A DNA stretch of 64,000 nt from Gracilibacter sp. BRH_c7a (GCA_001516055.1 LOEZ01000007.1:1-64000); one strand, 5' to 3'; shown: positions 29,145 through 40,136, counted from the stretch's first letter. Translations and numbers: made by a program. Notes: generated by a model not told the origin, from the sequence alone.

Positions 29145-31169
29145 ATGAATAATTTGTGGATTTTATCACAAAAAAGACAACAGGAAATAAACAACCTGCA
29201 AAAACTTGGCTTTTCTCCAATAATGATAGATATTCTCTTTCGAAGAGGGTATACATCGATAACAAGTATTCTTGAATATCTGCAACCTTCATTATTTGAA
29301 TTGCATTCTCCCTTTCTTTTTAAAGATATGGAGAAAGTAATTCAAAGACTGGCCAGAGCTCATAAGCAGAAGGAGAGGATACTTGTCTATGGAGATTATG
29401 ATGCTGATGGAGTTACTGGTACCGCCTTATTATTTAAAGTGTTTAAAAAGTTAGGTTTTAATGTTGTTGTTCATATTCCCAGCCGGGAAGAAGGATATGG
29501 TCTTCATGTTGAAATAATTAAGAAGGCTATTGAAAGTAAGGTAACTTTAATAGTGACTGTAGATTGCGGTATTACGGCTGTCAAAGAAACGGAATTAGCC
29601 GCAAGTGAAGGTATAGATATAATAATTACTGATCACCATGAACCATTAGAGGAACTCCCTGCAGCCGTAGGGATTCTAAATCCAAAAGTAAATAATTCAG
29701 GATATCCCTATGAATATCTTGCAGGAGTTGGAGTCGCCTATAAACTCGTTCAGGCGTTATTCAGTCATTTTCGAGATTCGTTAGCTGACTCCACTTCTGA
29801 ATTAGATTATCTTGATCTCGTTGCCTTAGGTACTATCGCCGATATTGTTCCTTTAACCGGAGAGAATAGAATAATAGTAAAATTTGGTTTACAGAAGATG
29901 GAAAGAACAAGTCATGATGGACTAAGGGCTTTGTTGGAAGAGTGTGGATTATGGGGGAAAAAGTTAAAGGCAGGACAAATTTCTTTTATTGTAGCACCTA
30001 GAATTAATGCGGCAGGACGTATGGATACGGCTCAAATGGCCTTGAATCTCTTATTGGAAGAAGATTTTGAGGATGCCCAAAGTATTGCTAAGGATTTGAG
30101 TAAGGAAAACTATCTAAGACAGACTGTTGAAAAGGAAATATTTAATGAGATTCAAAAACAATTAGAAAGTGATAAACTACCCAAGGTAATCGTATTATCT
30201 TCTGCAACTTGGCATCACGGTGTAATTGGAATCGTTGCGTCAAGACTTGTTGAGCGTTACCATCGTCCAGTTTTTCTGATTTCAGAGGATGGTGAAACCG
30301 CTAAAGGTTCAGCAAGAGGTATTCCCGGTTATAATGTTATCAAGGAATTAGATCAGCAGGCTCATTTACTTGATAAATATGGCGGGCATAAGCAAGCGGC
30401 TGGTTTTTCATTATCGGTTAAGAATATAGAATCGCTGAGGACTGAACTTAATGAAACTATGCAGACTAAGAATCTATTATTATCTGTCGAATACAACGTT
30501 GACTCTACTGTCTCCTGGAATGAGCTGAACATCGAATTACTTAAAGAATTAGAACTGATGTCACCTTTCGGGGCAGGAAATCCAGCCCCTATGTTAATGA
30601 CTTCCGGATTGAAAATCTGTAAGATTTTTACTATAGGTAAAGAAGGGGACCACTTAAAATTAATCTTAGAAGAGAAACAAAAGACCCTTGAGGCACTTGC
30701 GTTCAAAAGAGGTCATGAACTTGAACAATTGAAAAATATCCATAATCTTGATATTATATATTATCTTGAATCTAATTCTTTTACCGGAGAAGAAAGATTA
30801 CAAGCTATCATAAAAGATTATCGTGATTCAATCATTGATAGCTCTGGTGAGATTGCTTGTGCTGGGGAAGAAAATGAAGAAGAATCTAATAGACAAGTAA
30901 ATGAAAAATATGCTATTCTTTCTCGTGAAATACTTGTGGACTTTTACAAGCGTCTGAAGGAGATGGCACGAGATACTGATTGTTTTTGTTGGCAACCTGA
31001 TGAAAACTTAGAAGACTCAGAAATTTCTTTACTAAAAGTCTTTGAAGAATTAGGTCTAATCACTTGGGTAGGGGGAACAGGTCCCTTTTATCTAAAGGTA
31101 AATAAGATTAATAAAACAGATCTTAATCATTCTTTGCGATATAGATTGCTAAGCAGAGATATAGACTGA
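29145..31169 (+). CDS. recJ: Single-stranded-DNA exonuclease RecJ
   Basis: A 5'-3' single-strand exonuclease of recombination and mismatch repair. The 674 residues contain the DHH-phosphoesterase motifs VYGDYDADGVTGTALL, VDCGIT and TDHHEP, the DHHA1 domain with GSARGIPGYN and KYGGHKQAAGFSL, and an OB-like domain (about 460-570). An extra C-terminal region of about 100 acidic and helical residues is often seen in Firmicute RecJ. The ribosome site is weak. relA follows after 120 bases; the apt gene often found between them is absent. Confidence 0.95.
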   Translation: MNNLWILSQKRQQEINNLQKLGFSPIMIDILFRRGYTSITSILEYLQPSLFELHSPFLFKDMEKVIQRLARAHKQKERILVYGDYDADGVTGTALLFKVFKKLGFNVVVHIPSREEGYGLHVEIIKKAIESKVTLIVTVDCGITAVKETELAASEGIDIIITDHHEPLEELPAAVGILNPKVNNSGYPYEYLAGVGVAYKLVQALFSHFRDSLADSTSELDYLDLVALGTIADIVPLTGENRIIVKFGLQKMERTSHDGLRALLEECGLWGKKLKAGQISFIVAPRINAAGRMDTAQMALNLLLEEDFEDAQSIAKDLSKENYLRQTVEKEIFNEIQKQLESDKLPKVIVLSSATWHHGVIGIVASRLVERYHRPVFLISEDGETAKGSARGIPGYNVIKELDQQAHLLDKYGGHKQAAGFSLSVKNIESLRTELNETMQTKNLLLSVEYNVDSTVSWNELNIELLKELELMSPFGAGNPAPMLMTSGLKICKIFTIGKEGDHLKLILEEKQKTLEALAFKRGHELEQLKNIHNLDIIYYLESNSFTGEERLQAIIKDYRDSIIDSSGEIACAGEENEEESNRQVNEKYAILSREILVDFYKRLKEMARDTDCFCWQPDENLEDSEISLLKVFEELGLITWVGGTGPFYLKVNKINKTDLNHSLRYRLLSRDID

Positions 31170-31290
31170 AAATAATTAACTGCATTATTCTAATGTATAT
31201 AGTGTGGGGAATGCACAAATATTCAATTTTTAACATCAAATGAATAGAGCAGCAATATAAGACAGAGATATGAACAATTTGAGGTGACTT

Positions 31291-33453
31291 ATGGATATCC
31301 AAGCTCTCAAGGATAAATTATTATTTAATAATGCTCAGTATAACTTTGAAAAAATCGAAAAGGCTTATCGCTATGCCCAAGAAGCCCATAGTGGGCAAAG
31401 GCGAAATTCTGGCGAAGAATATATTAATCATCCTCTTGAAGTCGCTTCTATCTTAGCTGAATTAGAGATGGATGATTCAACAATCATTGCCGCTCTCCTT
31501 CATGATGTTGCGGAAGATACTGAACAAACGCTTGATAATATCCGTAAAGTTTTTGGTTCAGAAGTCGCAGATTTAGTTGATGGTGTGACGAAATTAGGGA
31601 AAATAGAATATAAAAGCAAGATGGAAGTCCAGGTTGAAAATCTACGTAAAATGTTCTTAGCTATGGCAAAGGATATCAGAGTAGTATTAATTAAGCTGGC
31701 CGATCGTCTGCATAATATGAGAACCCTAAAGTATCAATCTGAAAAAAAACAAAAAGAAATATCTCAAGAGACTTTAGAAATCTATGCACCTCTAGCTAAT
31801 AGACTGGGGATTTTTCGTATTAAATGGGAATTAGAAGATCTTGCCTTTAGGTTTTTGAATACTCAAGAATACTATGATTTGGTTGAAGGGATTGCCCTAA
31901 AAAGAAAAGAAAGACAGGACCAGATAAATGAGGTCATAGAGATCTTAAAAGTTAAACTTGAAGAGGTAGGAATAGAAGCTGATATCGCTGGTCGTCCGAA
32001 GAATTTTTATAGTATATATAAAAAGATGGTCAATCAAAATAAAGATTTGAGTGAAATATTTGATTTGACTGCGATTCGGGTAGTTGTAGAAACCGTTAAC
32101 GATTGTTATGGCTCTCTAGGAATCATTCATACCTTATGGAAACCGATTCCGGGCAGATTTAAAGACTACATCGCTATGCCTAAACCAAATATGTATCAAT
32201 CACTCCATACTACATTAATTAGTAACCATGGAGAACCTTTTGAAATCCAAATAAGAACATGGGAAATGCATCGGACAGCAGAGTATGGAATTGCTGCCCA
32301 TTGGAAATATAAAGAAGGTAAAAAAGACGAAAATAATTTTGAACAGAAGCTCTCTTGGCTTCGCCAACTATTGGAGTGGCAACATGACTCGCGCGATGCC
32401 GGAGAATTTATGGAATCTTTGAAGCTAGATCTATTTGCAGATACAGTCTTTGTATTTACACCAAAGGGTGATGTAGTTGAATTACCCGCTGATTCTTGCC
32501 CTATAGATTTTGCCTACCGAGTCCATACTGATGTTGGACACGGCTGTATCGGTGCCAAAATCAATGGACGTATAGTGACTCTTGATACCAAGTTAAAAAA
32601 TGGTGATATTATTGAAATTCTAACAACCAAGAATCCAGCCGGACCCAGCAGGGATTGGGTTTGTCTTGTTAAAACTTCTCAAGCTAAAAATAGGATTCGA
32701 CAGTGGTTCCGAAAAGAAAAGAGAGAAGAGAATATACTTAGAGGTCGCGATGGTCTAGAGAAGGAAGCACGCAAGATGGGGATGGAGCCTGCCAGTGCTT
32801 TAAAGAATGAGAATATCCAAAAACTTGCTAAAAGCTTTAACTTTAATGGAAATGAAGATTTATATGCAACTCTTGGGGACGGAGCCATTACCTTTAAAAG
32901 AGCACTTGGTCGCCTAAAGGATGAGATTCTTAAGGAAGAAGTAGAAATCAATTATCTGCAAAAAGGCGAGCAACGACCTCCTAGCAAATCTTCTCATGGT
33001 GTTAGGGTGAAAGGGGTCGATAATATACTTGTCCGTTTTTCTCGGTGCTGTAACCCACTTCCAGGAGATGATATAGTTGGTTTTATTACTAGAGGAAGAG
33101 GGGTATCGGTTCATCGTAGAGACTGTAATGAGCTCTTCGGTATGACTTCAGAGGAACAAGAAAGATTAGTGGAAGTAGAATGGGAGAAAAATATTGATTC
33201 AGTATATCCTGTAGATATTGAGATCATAGGAATGGACAGGGCCCGTTTTGTGACGGATATAATGAATGTTATAATGGAAACTAGAACACATATGCTGGCC
33301 ATGAACGCTAGAGTTGGTAAGGATCATGTATCTCATGTTAATCTAAAAATCGAAGCACGTAATCTGGAACATTTAAACTTTGTGTTACAGAAAATTCGTA
33401 GAATTAAAGATGTAACAGTTGTAGAAAGAATACAAAGTGGAGGAAGTAATTGA
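31291..33453 (+). CDS. relA: Bifunctional (p)ppGpp synthetase/hydrolase
   Basis: Makes and degrades the stringent-response alarmone. The 720 residues have an HD hydrolase domain (about 25-175; [27 protein letters not shown]), a synthetase domain (about 235-345; [31 protein letters not shown]), a TGS domain (about 390-455; [12 protein letters not shown]), a zinc-finger-like region with RCCNPLPGD and a C-terminal ACT domain. Intact HD and synthetase motifs imply both activities. GAGGTGACTT precedes the start. It overlaps dtd by one base. Confidence 0.96.
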   Translation: MDIQALKDKLLFNNAQYNFEKIEKAYRYAQEAHSGQRRNSGEEYINHPLEVASILAELEMDDSTIIAALLHDVAEDTEQTLDNIRKVFGSEVADLVDGVTKLGKIEYKSKMEVQVENLRKMFLAMAKDIRVVLIKLADRLHNMRTLKYQSEKKQKEISQETLEIYAPLANRLGIFRIKWELEDLAFRFLNTQEYYDLVEGIALKRKERQDQINEVIEILKVKLEEVGIEADIAGRPKNFYSIYKKMVNQNKDLSEIFDLTAIRVVVETVNDCYGSLGIIHTLWKPIPGRFKDYIAMPKPNMYQSLHTTLISNHGEPFEIQIRTWEMHRTAEYGIAAHWKYKEGKKDENNFEQKLSWLRQLLEWQHDSRDAGEFMESLKLDLFADTVFVFTPKGDVVELPADSCPIDFAYRVHTDVGHGCIGAKINGRIVTLDTKLKNGDIIEILTTKNPAGPSRDWVCLVKTSQAKNRIRQWFRKEKREENILRGRDGLEKEARKMGMEPASALKNENIQKLAKSFNFNGNEDLYATLGDGAITFKRALGRLKDEILKEEVEINYLQKGEQRPPSKSSHGVRVKGVDNILVRFSRCCNPLPGDDIVGFITRGRGVSVHRRDCNELFGMTSEEQERLVEVEWEKNIDSVYPVDIEIIGMDRARFVTDIMNVIMETRTHMLAMNARVGKDHVSHVNLKIEARNLEHLNFVLQKIRRIKDVTVVERIQSGGSN

Positions 33454-33902
33454 TGCGTTGTGTGGTTCAGCGGGTAAAAAAGGCTGCAGTAACTGTTGCG
33501 GGTCAAACTGTAGGCAAGATTAACAAAGGTTTACTGGTTCTGGTAGGTATCGGTCAGGAAGATGGGGAAAACGACATTAGGTGGCTCGGAGATAAAATAA
33601 CTGGATTGCGGATATTTGAAGATGAGGAAGGTAAATTCAATTTATCCCTGGCTGATGTTCAGGGGCAAATACTCCTAGTTTCCCAGTTTACTCTTTTTGG
33701 CGATTGTCGTAGAGGTAAAAGGCCTAGTTTTTCAGAGGCAGCCCCACCCCTACAGGCTAAGGAATCATTTGATAAACTAGTTGAATATCTTAGGGTTAAC
33801 GGATTTATGGTAGAAACTGGTGAATTTCAAGCTAATATGGATGTAGAGCTCATTAATCAAGGACCGGTAACAATAATGCTAGATAGTAAGAAGAAATTTT
33901 GA
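33453..33902 (+). CDS. dtd: D-aminoacyl-tRNA deacylase
   Basis: Removes D-amino acids and glycine mischarged on tRNA. The 149-residue sequence begins [15 protein letters not shown] and contains [17 protein letters not shown] and NQGPVTIML. The latter corresponds to the family's cross-subunit GPVT motif (more often NDGPVT). The start at ATG 33453 overlaps the relA stop (TGATG), so translation is coupled. Confidence 0.95.
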   Translation: MRCVVQRVKKAAVTVAGQTVGKINKGLLVLVGIGQEDGENDIRWLGDKITGLRIFEDEEGKFNLSLADVQGQILLVSQFTLFGDCRRGKRPSFSEAAPPLQAKESFDKLVEYLRVNGFMVETGEFQANMDVELINQGPVTIMLDSKKKF

Positions 33903-33924
33903 TAAGGAATTTGAGGTGGATATC

Positions 33925-34551
33925 GTGATTGAGAGTATAACTACTCCAGGAATGGGAGTAAATTGTTACCTATTAACTTGTGGCCAAACAAAAAAAGCAA
34001 TTCTAATCGATCCTGGGGCGGGCAGTAAGATGATCCAAAACTGGCTAAAAGAAAAAGACCAAGAAATTATCTACATACTACTAACTCATGGACATTATGA
34101 TCACATCGGGTCTGTAGAATATTTAAGAAATGAGCTACAAGTTCAAGTGGCAATTCATAAAGATGATGCTGAGATGTTAACAAATCCGGCTAAGAATCTA
34201 TCCAGTTTTCTTGGCAAGGATGTAAAGTTATCGCCTGCCGAAATCTTGTTAGACGATAACCAAGAACTAAAAGTAGGGGAAATTACGCTTAAGGTGATTC
34301 ATACGCCGGGACATACACCTGGAGGTATTTGTATATTAACAGATGATGGCCTGATTAGTGGAGATACACTATTTAATGGATCGGTTGGCAGGACCGACTT
34401 TCCAGGTGGTGATATGCAGAAACTGATAAGCAGTATTCAGAATAGGTTAATGGATTTACCTGATGAAACAGTTGTTTATCCTGGTCATGAATCAAGAACA
34501 ACTATAGGCAGAGAAAGAAGTTCCAACCCTTTCATTAATGGGACTATTTAA
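33925..34551 (+). CDS. Glyoxalase II-like metallo-beta-lactamase hydrolase
   Basis: A 208-residue MBL-fold hydrolase with the complete two-zinc site LTHGHYDHIG, HTPGHTPGG, SGDTLF and YPGHE. The start is placed at GTG 33925, spaced 7 bases from GAGGTGG; a GTG at 33916 falls within that site. Family members hydrolyse thioesters such as S-lactoylglutathione, but low-GC anaerobes often lack glutathione, so the real substrate is open. It lies between dtd and hemZ, as in related genomes. Confidence 0.85.
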   Translation: MIESITTPGMGVNCYLLTCGQTKKAILIDPGAGSKMIQNWLKEKDQEIIYILLTHGHYDHIGSVEYLRNELQVQVAIHKDDAEMLTNPAKNLSSFLGKDVKLSPAEILLDDNQELKVGEITLKVIHTPGHTPGGICILTDDGLISGDTLFNGSVGRTDFPGGDMQKLISSIQNRLMDLPDETVVYPGHESRTTIGRERSSNPFINGTI

Positions 34552-34553
34552 GT

Positions 34554-36059
34554 ATGGTAGAGATTGTATTAGTTGAAAGCGATACAATTGAAAATAAGGT
34601 TTTATTAAGCTGCCATTCACTAATCGCAGCTTTTTTTCCGGGCAAAAGAGTGCAAGCTGGTTCAGATAAGCTGGATGAACAATCCTATCTATATAAATTG
34701 AATCTACACTTTAATCATAATCGACATCAGCCTGTATTTAAATTCAAGATATGCGATCAAAAGAAAGTACTTACATCTTTAAGTCACCAAGCTCTTGATA
34801 TGGATATTCTGGAAAAATTGACTCTGCCAGGGAAAGAATCAGCTCTTCAGATATTACTGAAACAAGCAGTAATTGTATTTCTTACAAAATATACTAAAGA
34901 GACAGCTCCTTGGGGAATATTAACAGGTATAAGACCAGGAAAACTTATACAGAAGATGGTTGAACTGGGTATTCCCGACTCGGAGCAGACTAAACTACTC
35001 GAAGATATTTATCTTGTGCACAGTGATAAAATCACCCTTTTGAAATCAGTAGCAAGAGCACAGAAACCATTTTTGCAAACCATGAAAGCACAGACTGATC
35101 TTATTTCTCTCTATATCTCTATTCCTTTCTGTCCCTCCCGCTGTTACTACTGTTCGTTTCCTTCAAATAATTTAAATTGTTCTGATCTCCATAAGTATTT
35201 GGATGTTCTTGTTAAAGAAATTGAACTGGCTGCGGAAACAATAAAGAGTAAAGGTTTACGGGTCAATGCTATTTATATTGGAGGAGGGACTCCAACAGTC
35301 CTCAGTGCTAAGGAATTGACAAAAATATTAGATAAGATCAGCAAGCACGTTCCTGTAAATGATAATTTTGAGTATACCGTAGAAGCTGGGAGACCAGATA
35401 CCATAGATGAAGAAAAACTCAGAGTATTAGAACGGTATGGTATCAATCGAATCAGTATTAATCCTCAATCCATGCAAGATTCAACTTTAGAGAGAATCGG
35501 TAGGAGACATACGATTGCAGATGTTTATAAATGTTATGAACTTGCTAGGAAGAACCAAAACTGGGCAATCAACATGGATCTAATTCTTGGCTTACCAGAA
35601 GAAGGATATAAGGAGATAGAAGATACCTTAAAGAAAGTAATCGCATTAAATCCTGAAAATATTACTGTGCATGCTCTGGCTATAAAAAGAGGCTCAACTG
35701 CTTGGGCAGAAAACTATACTTCTAATACGATGAATTATTGGCTGGATATCCAAAAGTATGTACATACGAATATTGTCAGCAAGGGATTTGTACCATATTA
35801 TCTTTATAGACAGAAATATATAATAGGTAATCTTGAAAACATAGGTTACGCGTTAGCGGGTAATGAGTGTCAATATAATATTGCAATTATTGAAGAGAGG
35901 CAGAACATATTAGGTATTGGTGCAGGTTCAGTAAATAAGATCATGAATTCCGATAAGACTACTCATAGGAATATCTATCATCCTGTTGATCTTAAATCGT
36001 ATATGAGGGGTTATGAAGATGTACATTTTAAGGTAAGGAAAGCTTTAGATTATAGTTGA
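34554..36059 (+). CDS. hemZ: Oxygen-independent coproporphyrinogen III dehydrogenase HemZ
   Basis: A radical-SAM enzyme of the HemN/HemZ group for anaerobic haem synthesis. An N-terminal region of about 180 residues, typical of HemZ, precedes the radical-SAM core with C193, C197 and C200 (CPSRCYYC), IYIGGGTPT, VEAGRPDT and LGLPEEG. At 501 residues it has normal HemZ length. It starts 3 bases after the MBL stop, with a poor ribosome site of its own, so coupling is likely. Some HemZ/HemW relatives have other roles, so activity is inferred. Confidence 0.9.
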   Translation: MVEIVLVESDTIENKVLLSCHSLIAAFFPGKRVQAGSDKLDEQSYLYKLNLHFNHNRHQPVFKFKICDQKKVLTSLSHQALDMDILEKLTLPGKESALQILLKQAVIVFLTKYTKETAPWGILTGIRPGKLIQKMVELGIPDSEQTKLLEDIYLVHSDKITLLKSVARAQKPFLQTMKAQTDLISLYISIPFCPSRCYYCSFPSNNLNCSDLHKYLDVLVKEIELAAETIKSKGLRVNAIYIGGGTPTVLSAKELTKILDKISKHVPVNDNFEYTVEAGRPDTIDEEKLRVLERYGINRISINPQSMQDSTLERIGRRHTIADVYKCYELARKNQNWAINMDLILGLPEEGYKEIEDTLKKVIALNPENITVHALAIKRGSTAWAENYTSNTMNYWLDIQKYVHTNIVSKGFVPYYLYRQKYIIGNLENIGYALAGNECQYNIAIIEERQNILGIGAGSVNKIMNSDKTTHRNIYHPVDLKSYMRGYEDVHFKVRKALDYS

Positions 36060-36063
36060 TCTT

Positions 36064-36145
36064 ATTATTAATATTTGTGCATTACCCGCATGTGCGTCGT
36101 AAAATAATTTAGTATATGGGTTGCGGAAGCACAAATATTAATAAT
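36064..36145. repeat. Long imperfect palindrome between hemZ and hisS
   Basis: A perfect 17-bp inverted repeat (36064-36080 with 36129-36145; arm begins ATTATTAATATTTGTGC) closes a stem that continues inward through CCGCA (36086-36090) / TGCGG (36122-36126) to a loop of about 31 bases. No T-run follows on either strand, so it is not a simple terminator. A related string, GCACAAATATT, occurs at about 31214-31224 upstream of relA. It may be a small RNA, an mRNA-stability element or a mobile palindromic repeat. Confidence 0.5.
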
Positions 36146-36248
36146 TTGTGGACAAACTGTAAAAGTTCTAATAAATGTAGTAAAATATTAGTTTGAGAGA
36201 TAATTATGAAAGAATTATCATTGGGCCGTGGAAGCTAGGAGGTAGAAT

Positions 36249-37529
36249 ATGTCCATTAATAGACCTAAAGGTACTCAAGATATTGTTCCAGGTAATGTGG
36301 AAAGATGGCATTATCTTGAGGATGAAATACGAAAAATTTGCTCCGATTATGGATATCAAGAAATAAGGACTCCGATATTTGAAGCAACTGAATTATTCCA
36401 GAGAGGGGTCGGGGAAACAACTGATATAGTAAATAAAGAGATGTATACTTTTGAGGATAAGGGTAAGCGATCTATCACCTTACGGCCGGAGGGAACAGCA
36501 TCTGTTTGTAGAGCATATGTGGAAAATAAGCTATATGCTCAACCTCAACCTATGAAACTATATTATCTGGGCCCAATGTTCAGATATGAGAATACGCAAG
36601 CAGGAAGATTTCGTCAGTTTCATCAGTTTGGTGTAGAAGTCTTAGGTGGCGATGCCCCTTTGGTTGATGCGGAAGTTATCCACTTAATTTGGGAATTCTA
36701 CCGAAGAATAGGTATTAATAATATTAAAGTACATATAAATTCGGTTGGTTGTTCAGAATGCAGAGGAGAACACCGAGAAAGATTACAGGAATTCTTACGG
36801 GATAAAAAATCTGACTTATGTAGTGACTGCCAAGTAAGATTTGAAAAGAATCCGATGAGAATTTTAGATTGTAAAAACACTTCTTGCCAGGAGATAGTAG
36901 CCAATGCTCCAACTACTTTAGATACTCTGTGCGAAGACTGTGCGCAACATTTTACTAAACTACAGCAGTTGCTGAGTCTAGCAGAGATAGATTATCATAT
37001 CAATCCGAAAATGGTTAGAGGATTAGATTATTATCAAAAAACTGCTTTTGAAGTAATTGCTGAGGGGATAGGAGCTCAAAGTGCAATCTGTGGCGGCGGT
37101 CGTTATGATGGTTTAGTAGAAGAAATAGGTGGACCAACAACTCCCGGGATCGGTTTTGCCATGGGAATAGAACGAATCCTGGCTGTACTAGAAAATCAAC
37201 AAAAGGATTCTGAAGAGGAAACAAAAAGAGGAGTTGTGGTAGCAGCTTTAGGAGACTTAGCTCAACAGGAAGGATTCAAACTAGCTTCAGAGCTCAGAAA
37301 AGCCGGAATCTCAACTGTTATGGACTTAATGGGAAGAGGGCTGAAAAGTCAGATGAAATTTGCTGATCGGCAGGGGGCAAGATATGTACTAATAATAGGA
37401 GAAGAAGAATTAACCAAGAATATTATAATCGTACGGGATATGAGTCTGGGTGATCAGACTGAAATAACCAGAGATAAGATTATCAACTTCTTATCAGATA
37501 AATTAACTAACAGTGAATTATTATTATAG
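36249..37529 (+). CDS. hisS: Histidyl-tRNA synthetase
   Basis: Class II synthetase charging tRNA-His. The 426 residues contain motif 1 ([10 protein letters not shown]), motif 2 ([21 protein letters not shown]), the histidine-specific [13 protein letters not shown] and motif 3 ([12 protein letters not shown]), then the anticodon-binding domain (about 330-420). A cysteine-rich insert ([18 protein letters not shown]) is usual in this subfamily. AGGAGG precedes the start. No T-box leader was recognised upstream. Confidence 0.97.
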   Translation: MSINRPKGTQDIVPGNVERWHYLEDEIRKICSDYGYQEIRTPIFEATELFQRGVGETTDIVNKEMYTFEDKGKRSITLRPEGTASVCRAYVENKLYAQPQPMKLYYLGPMFRYENTQAGRFRQFHQFGVEVLGGDAPLVDAEVIHLIWEFYRRIGINNIKVHINSVGCSECRGEHRERLQEFLRDKKSDLCSDCQVRFEKNPMRILDCKNTSCQEIVANAPTTLDTLCEDCAQHFTKLQQLLSLAEIDYHINPKMVRGLDYYQKTAFEVIAEGIGAQSAICGGGRYDGLVEEIGGPTTPGIGFAMGIERILAVLENQQKDSEEETKRGVVVAALGDLAQQEGFKLASELRKAGISTVMDLMGRGLKSQMKFADRQGARYVLIIGEEELTKNIIIVRDMSLGDQTEITRDKIINFLSDKLTNSELLL

Positions 37530-37539
37530 GGGGATTAAA

Positions 37540-39309
37540 ATGTTAGCAGAAAGAACAAATGCTGGTCATCTTACTATAGTTAATGAAGGAGAAACAGTTC
37601 AGCTATATGGTTGGGTACAAACCAGAAGAGATCACGGAGGCGTTATATTCGTTGATTTACGTGATCGTTCCGGTATAGTACAGGTAGTTTTTAATCCCGA
37701 TATGGCTGGGAATGGTTTTGATGAAGCCGAAAAAATCCGCACAGAATATGTGATATCTTTAGAAGGAAAAGTAAGAAAAAGACCGCAAGGATCAGAAAAT
37801 CCTAATATGAAAACAGGCGAGATAGAAGTTGTTGCCGTTAACCTTACTATCTTAAACAAAGCTAAGACTCCTCCATTTTATATCCAGGATAATGTGGATG
37901 TAGATGAAAGTGTGAGATTAAAGTATAGATATTTAGATCTGCGTAGACCGGAAATGCAGAATATATTTATTATTAGACATAAAGTGATGCAGATAGTTAG
38001 AAATTTCTTAGACAAACAAGATTTCCTGGAAATCGAGACTCCCATGCTTACAAAGTCAAGCCCGGAAGGTGCTAGAGATTATTTGGTTCCCAGTAGGGTT
38101 AATCAGGGAAATTTTTATGCCTTACCGCAATCACCTCAATTATTTAAACAGCTATTAATGGTCGCCGGTTTAGAAAAGTATTTCCAGATTACCCGTTGTT
38201 TCAGGGATGAGGATTTACGTGCAGACCGTCAACCTGAATTTACCCAAATCGATTTAGAGATGTCCTTTGTTGAAATGGATGATATCCTGCCCCTTATGGA
38301 AGAAATGGTAGCAAAAGTCTTCTTGGAAATAACCGGTACAAAGATAGCCCTGCCATTTTTACGTTTAAGCTATCAAGACGCAATGGAGAGATTTGGTTCA
38401 GACAAACCAGACACGCGTTTTGGTTTAGAACTAATAGACGTTGCAGATGTCGTCAAGAATGCTGGTTTTAAAGTTTTCGCTGATGTGATAGCAAAGGGTG
38501 GAAGAGTAAAAGGTATTTGTGCAAAAGGTTGTGCGGGCATGCCCCGCAGAGAAATAGATGCTCTGACGAATTATGTCAATATCTATGGTGCCAAAGGGCT
38601 GGCCTATATTGTACTAGGAGAAGATGGGATTAAATCACCGATTTTGAAATTCTTCACTGAAGATGAAATCAAGAATCTTATCGCTACCATGGGCGGGGAA
38701 ACTGGAGACATTCTTTTCTTCGTAGCTGACAAAGAGAGTGTCGTGCATAATGCTTTAGGAAACCTTAGATTAGAACTTGCCAAAAGACTTAATCTAATCC
38801 GTGACGATATTATAAACTGTCTTTGGGTTATAGGTTTTCCACTTCTGGAATATGATGAAGAAGAAAAAAGATATGTAGCTATTCATCATCCGTTTACAAG
38901 CCCGATGGATGATGATCTCAATATTCTTGATACTGAACCGCTGAAAGCTAGAGCTAAAGCTTATGATATGGTCATGAACGGAATGGAACTCGGTGGCGGA
39001 AGTATCAGGATACACCGTCGTGATACTCAAGAAAAAATGTTCCAGCTTTTAGGTTTAAGTCCTGAAGAAGTAAAGGATAAATTCGGTTATCTTCTAGATG
39101 CTTTTGAGTACGGGACTCCGCCTCACGGGGGAATTGCTTTTGGACTAGACAGGCTTATCATGATTTTGGCCATGAGAGATAATATCAGAGACGTTATTGC
39201 TTTTCCCAAGACACAAAGTGCTAGCTGCCTGCTTACTCAGGCACCTTCACAAGTTAGTCCGGGACAACTTAAAGATCTTAGTATTAAATTAGATATAAAA
39301 GCCAAATAA
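37540..39309 (+). CDS. aspS: Aspartyl-tRNA synthetase (bacterial type)
   Basis: Class II synthetase of 589 residues with an N-terminal OB anticodon domain (about 1-105; [19 protein letters not shown] in part), motif 2 ([16 protein letters not shown]), a GAD insertion domain (about 290-410) and motif 3 ([13 protein letters not shown]). ATG 37540 follows AGGGGGATTAAA and is preferred over an in-frame ATG at 37513 that overlaps hisS. It forms the hisS-aspS pair common in Firmicutes. Confidence 0.97.
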   Translation: MLAERTNAGHLTIVNEGETVQLYGWVQTRRDHGGVIFVDLRDRSGIVQVVFNPDMAGNGFDEAEKIRTEYVISLEGKVRKRPQGSENPNMKTGEIEVVAVNLTILNKAKTPPFYIQDNVDVDESVRLKYRYLDLRRPEMQNIFIIRHKVMQIVRNFLDKQDFLEIETPMLTKSSPEGARDYLVPSRVNQGNFYALPQSPQLFKQLLMVAGLEKYFQITRCFRDEDLRADRQPEFTQIDLEMSFVEMDDILPLMEEMVAKVFLEITGTKIALPFLRLSYQDAMERFGSDKPDTRFGLELIDVADVVKNAGFKVFADVIAKGGRVKGICAKGCAGMPRREIDALTNYVNIYGAKGLAYIVLGEDGIKSPILKFFTEDEIKNLIATMGGETGDILFFVADKESVVHNALGNLRLELAKRLNLIRDDIINCLWVIGFPLLEYDEEEKRYVAIHHPFTSPMDDDLNILDTEPLKARAKAYDMVMNGMELGGGSIRIHRRDTQEKMFQLLGLSPEEVKDKFGYLLDAFEYGTPPHGGIAFGLDRLIMILAMRDNIRDVIAFPKTQSASCLLTQAPSQVSPGQLKDLSIKLDIKAK

Positions 39310-39364
39310 TAAGTAGCATAGTGGTTCAATATCACGACCGAGTTCATAAAAAACATAAAATGGG

Positions 39365-39420
39365 TTGACATAAAAAGATAAGATGCATATAATGTAACTG
39401 TAGATACCCCACGGGGGTAT
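39365..39420 (+). promoter_or_regulatory. Consensus promoter with CsoR-type operator
   Basis: Exact TTGACA (39365-39370), 17-base spacer and TATAAT (39388-39393). Immediately downstream, across the expected start point, lies the G/C-rich palindrome ATACCCC (39404-39410) / GGGGGTAT (39413-39420). CsoR-family repressors bind such TACCC-GGGTA sites, so negative autoregulation of csoR (and trxA) released by metal is inferred. Confidence 0.8.
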
Positions 39421-39432
39421 GAGGGGGTACCG

Positions 39433-39711
39433 ATGGGTCAAGATAGAAGTGTTAATATATCTAGAAGTGATATTATTAAACGCCTTAGGAGAATTGAAGG
39501 TCAAGTAAAAGGCCTCCAAAGGATGCTCGAAGGGGAAAAATGCTGCACAGATATTCTGATTCAGGTAGCTGCAGTGAGAGCTGCAATGAATAAAGTGGGT
39601 ATTCTTATTTTTGAAGAGCACTCACGTGCTTGTTTAGAGAGGGCTAGCAAGGAAGATAATAACGAATCAATGGATAGCTTAATAGAAGTTCTAAACAGGT
39701 TTGTCAAATAA
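39433..39711 (+). CDS. csoR: CsoR-family copper-sensing repressor
   Basis: A 92-residue, all-helical DUF156 repressor. Ligand residues C38, H63 and C67 match the Cys-His-Cys pattern of Cu(I)-sensing CsoR; persulfide sensors (CstR) lack the His. An additional C37 precedes C38. GAGGGGG lies before ATG 39433. The gene is expressed from a perfect promoter overlapped by its likely operator. No copper ATPase or chaperone is next to it. The downstream partner is thioredoxin, 25 bases away. Confidence 0.88.
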   Translation: MGQDRSVNISRSDIIKRLRRIEGQVKGLQRMLEGEKCCTDILIQVAAVRAAMNKVGILIFEEHSRACLERASKEDNNESMDSLIEVLNRFVK

Positions 39712-39736
39712 TTATGTTGAAACGGAGGGATAATTA

Positions 39737-40066
39737 ATGGCTGGTGAAAATGTTAAAACCTTTACAGTGGGTAATTGGGAATCTGAAGTATTAAAGTCCG
39801 AAAATATAGTATTAGTTGATTTTTGGGCTGCTTGGTGTGGTCCTTGCAGAATGATTGCCCCAATTGTGGAAGAACTAGCAAGTGAATATGCAGGGAAAGT
39901 GGTTGTCGGAAAGTTGAATGTGGATGAGCAAGGGGAAGTGGGCTCTAAATATGGAATTATGAGTATTCCTTCACTCTTACTGTTTAAAAATGGTGAAGTC
40001 GTTGAGAAAATCGTTGGTTTTAGACCAAAACAGGATTTAGTTAAGCTTTTTGAGAATCATATGTAG
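39737..40066 (+). CDS. trxA: Thioredoxin
   Basis: A 109-residue classical thioredoxin with WCGPC (C34, C37), the cis-proline segment GIMSIPSLLLF and normal length. It is a general disulfide reductant in the cytoplasm. GGAGGG precedes ATG 39737. Co-transcription with csoR is suggested by the short gap and by the shared terminator at 40097. Confidence 0.95.
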   Translation: MAGENVKTFTVGNWESEVLKSENIVLVDFWAAWCGPCRMIAPIVEELASEYAGKVVVGKLNVDEQGEVGSKYGIMSIPSLLLFKNGEVVEKIVGFRPKQDLVKLFENHM

Positions 40067-40096
40067 AAAACACTACTATAATTTACTGGAAATAAT

Positions 40097-40136
40097 AATA
40101 AGTTCGTCGTTTAACATGGCGAACTTATTATTTTTG
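40097..40136 (+). terminator. Terminator between trxA and convergent gene
   Basis: AATAAGTTCG / CGAACTTATT with a 13-base loop, followed by ATTTTTG. The upstream side is A/T-rich, so it may also end the minus-strand gene at 40162-40440. Confidence 0.8.

Noticed and set aside
31180-31290. Hairpin TGCATT/AATGCA upstream of relA
   Set aside because: Only six base pairs around a long loop; kept only as the place of a GCACAAATATT string shared with the hemZ-hisS palindrome.
33453-33902. Dtd motif NQGPVT instead of NDGPVT as a sign of inactivation
   Set aside because: The essential GPVT and SQFTLF motifs are intact; this single substitution is a plausible family variant.
36146-36248. Possible T-box leader of hisS
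   Set aside because: The GGGCCGTGGAAGC stretch before hisS lacks the T-box core (AGGGTGGNACCGCG) and a following terminator.
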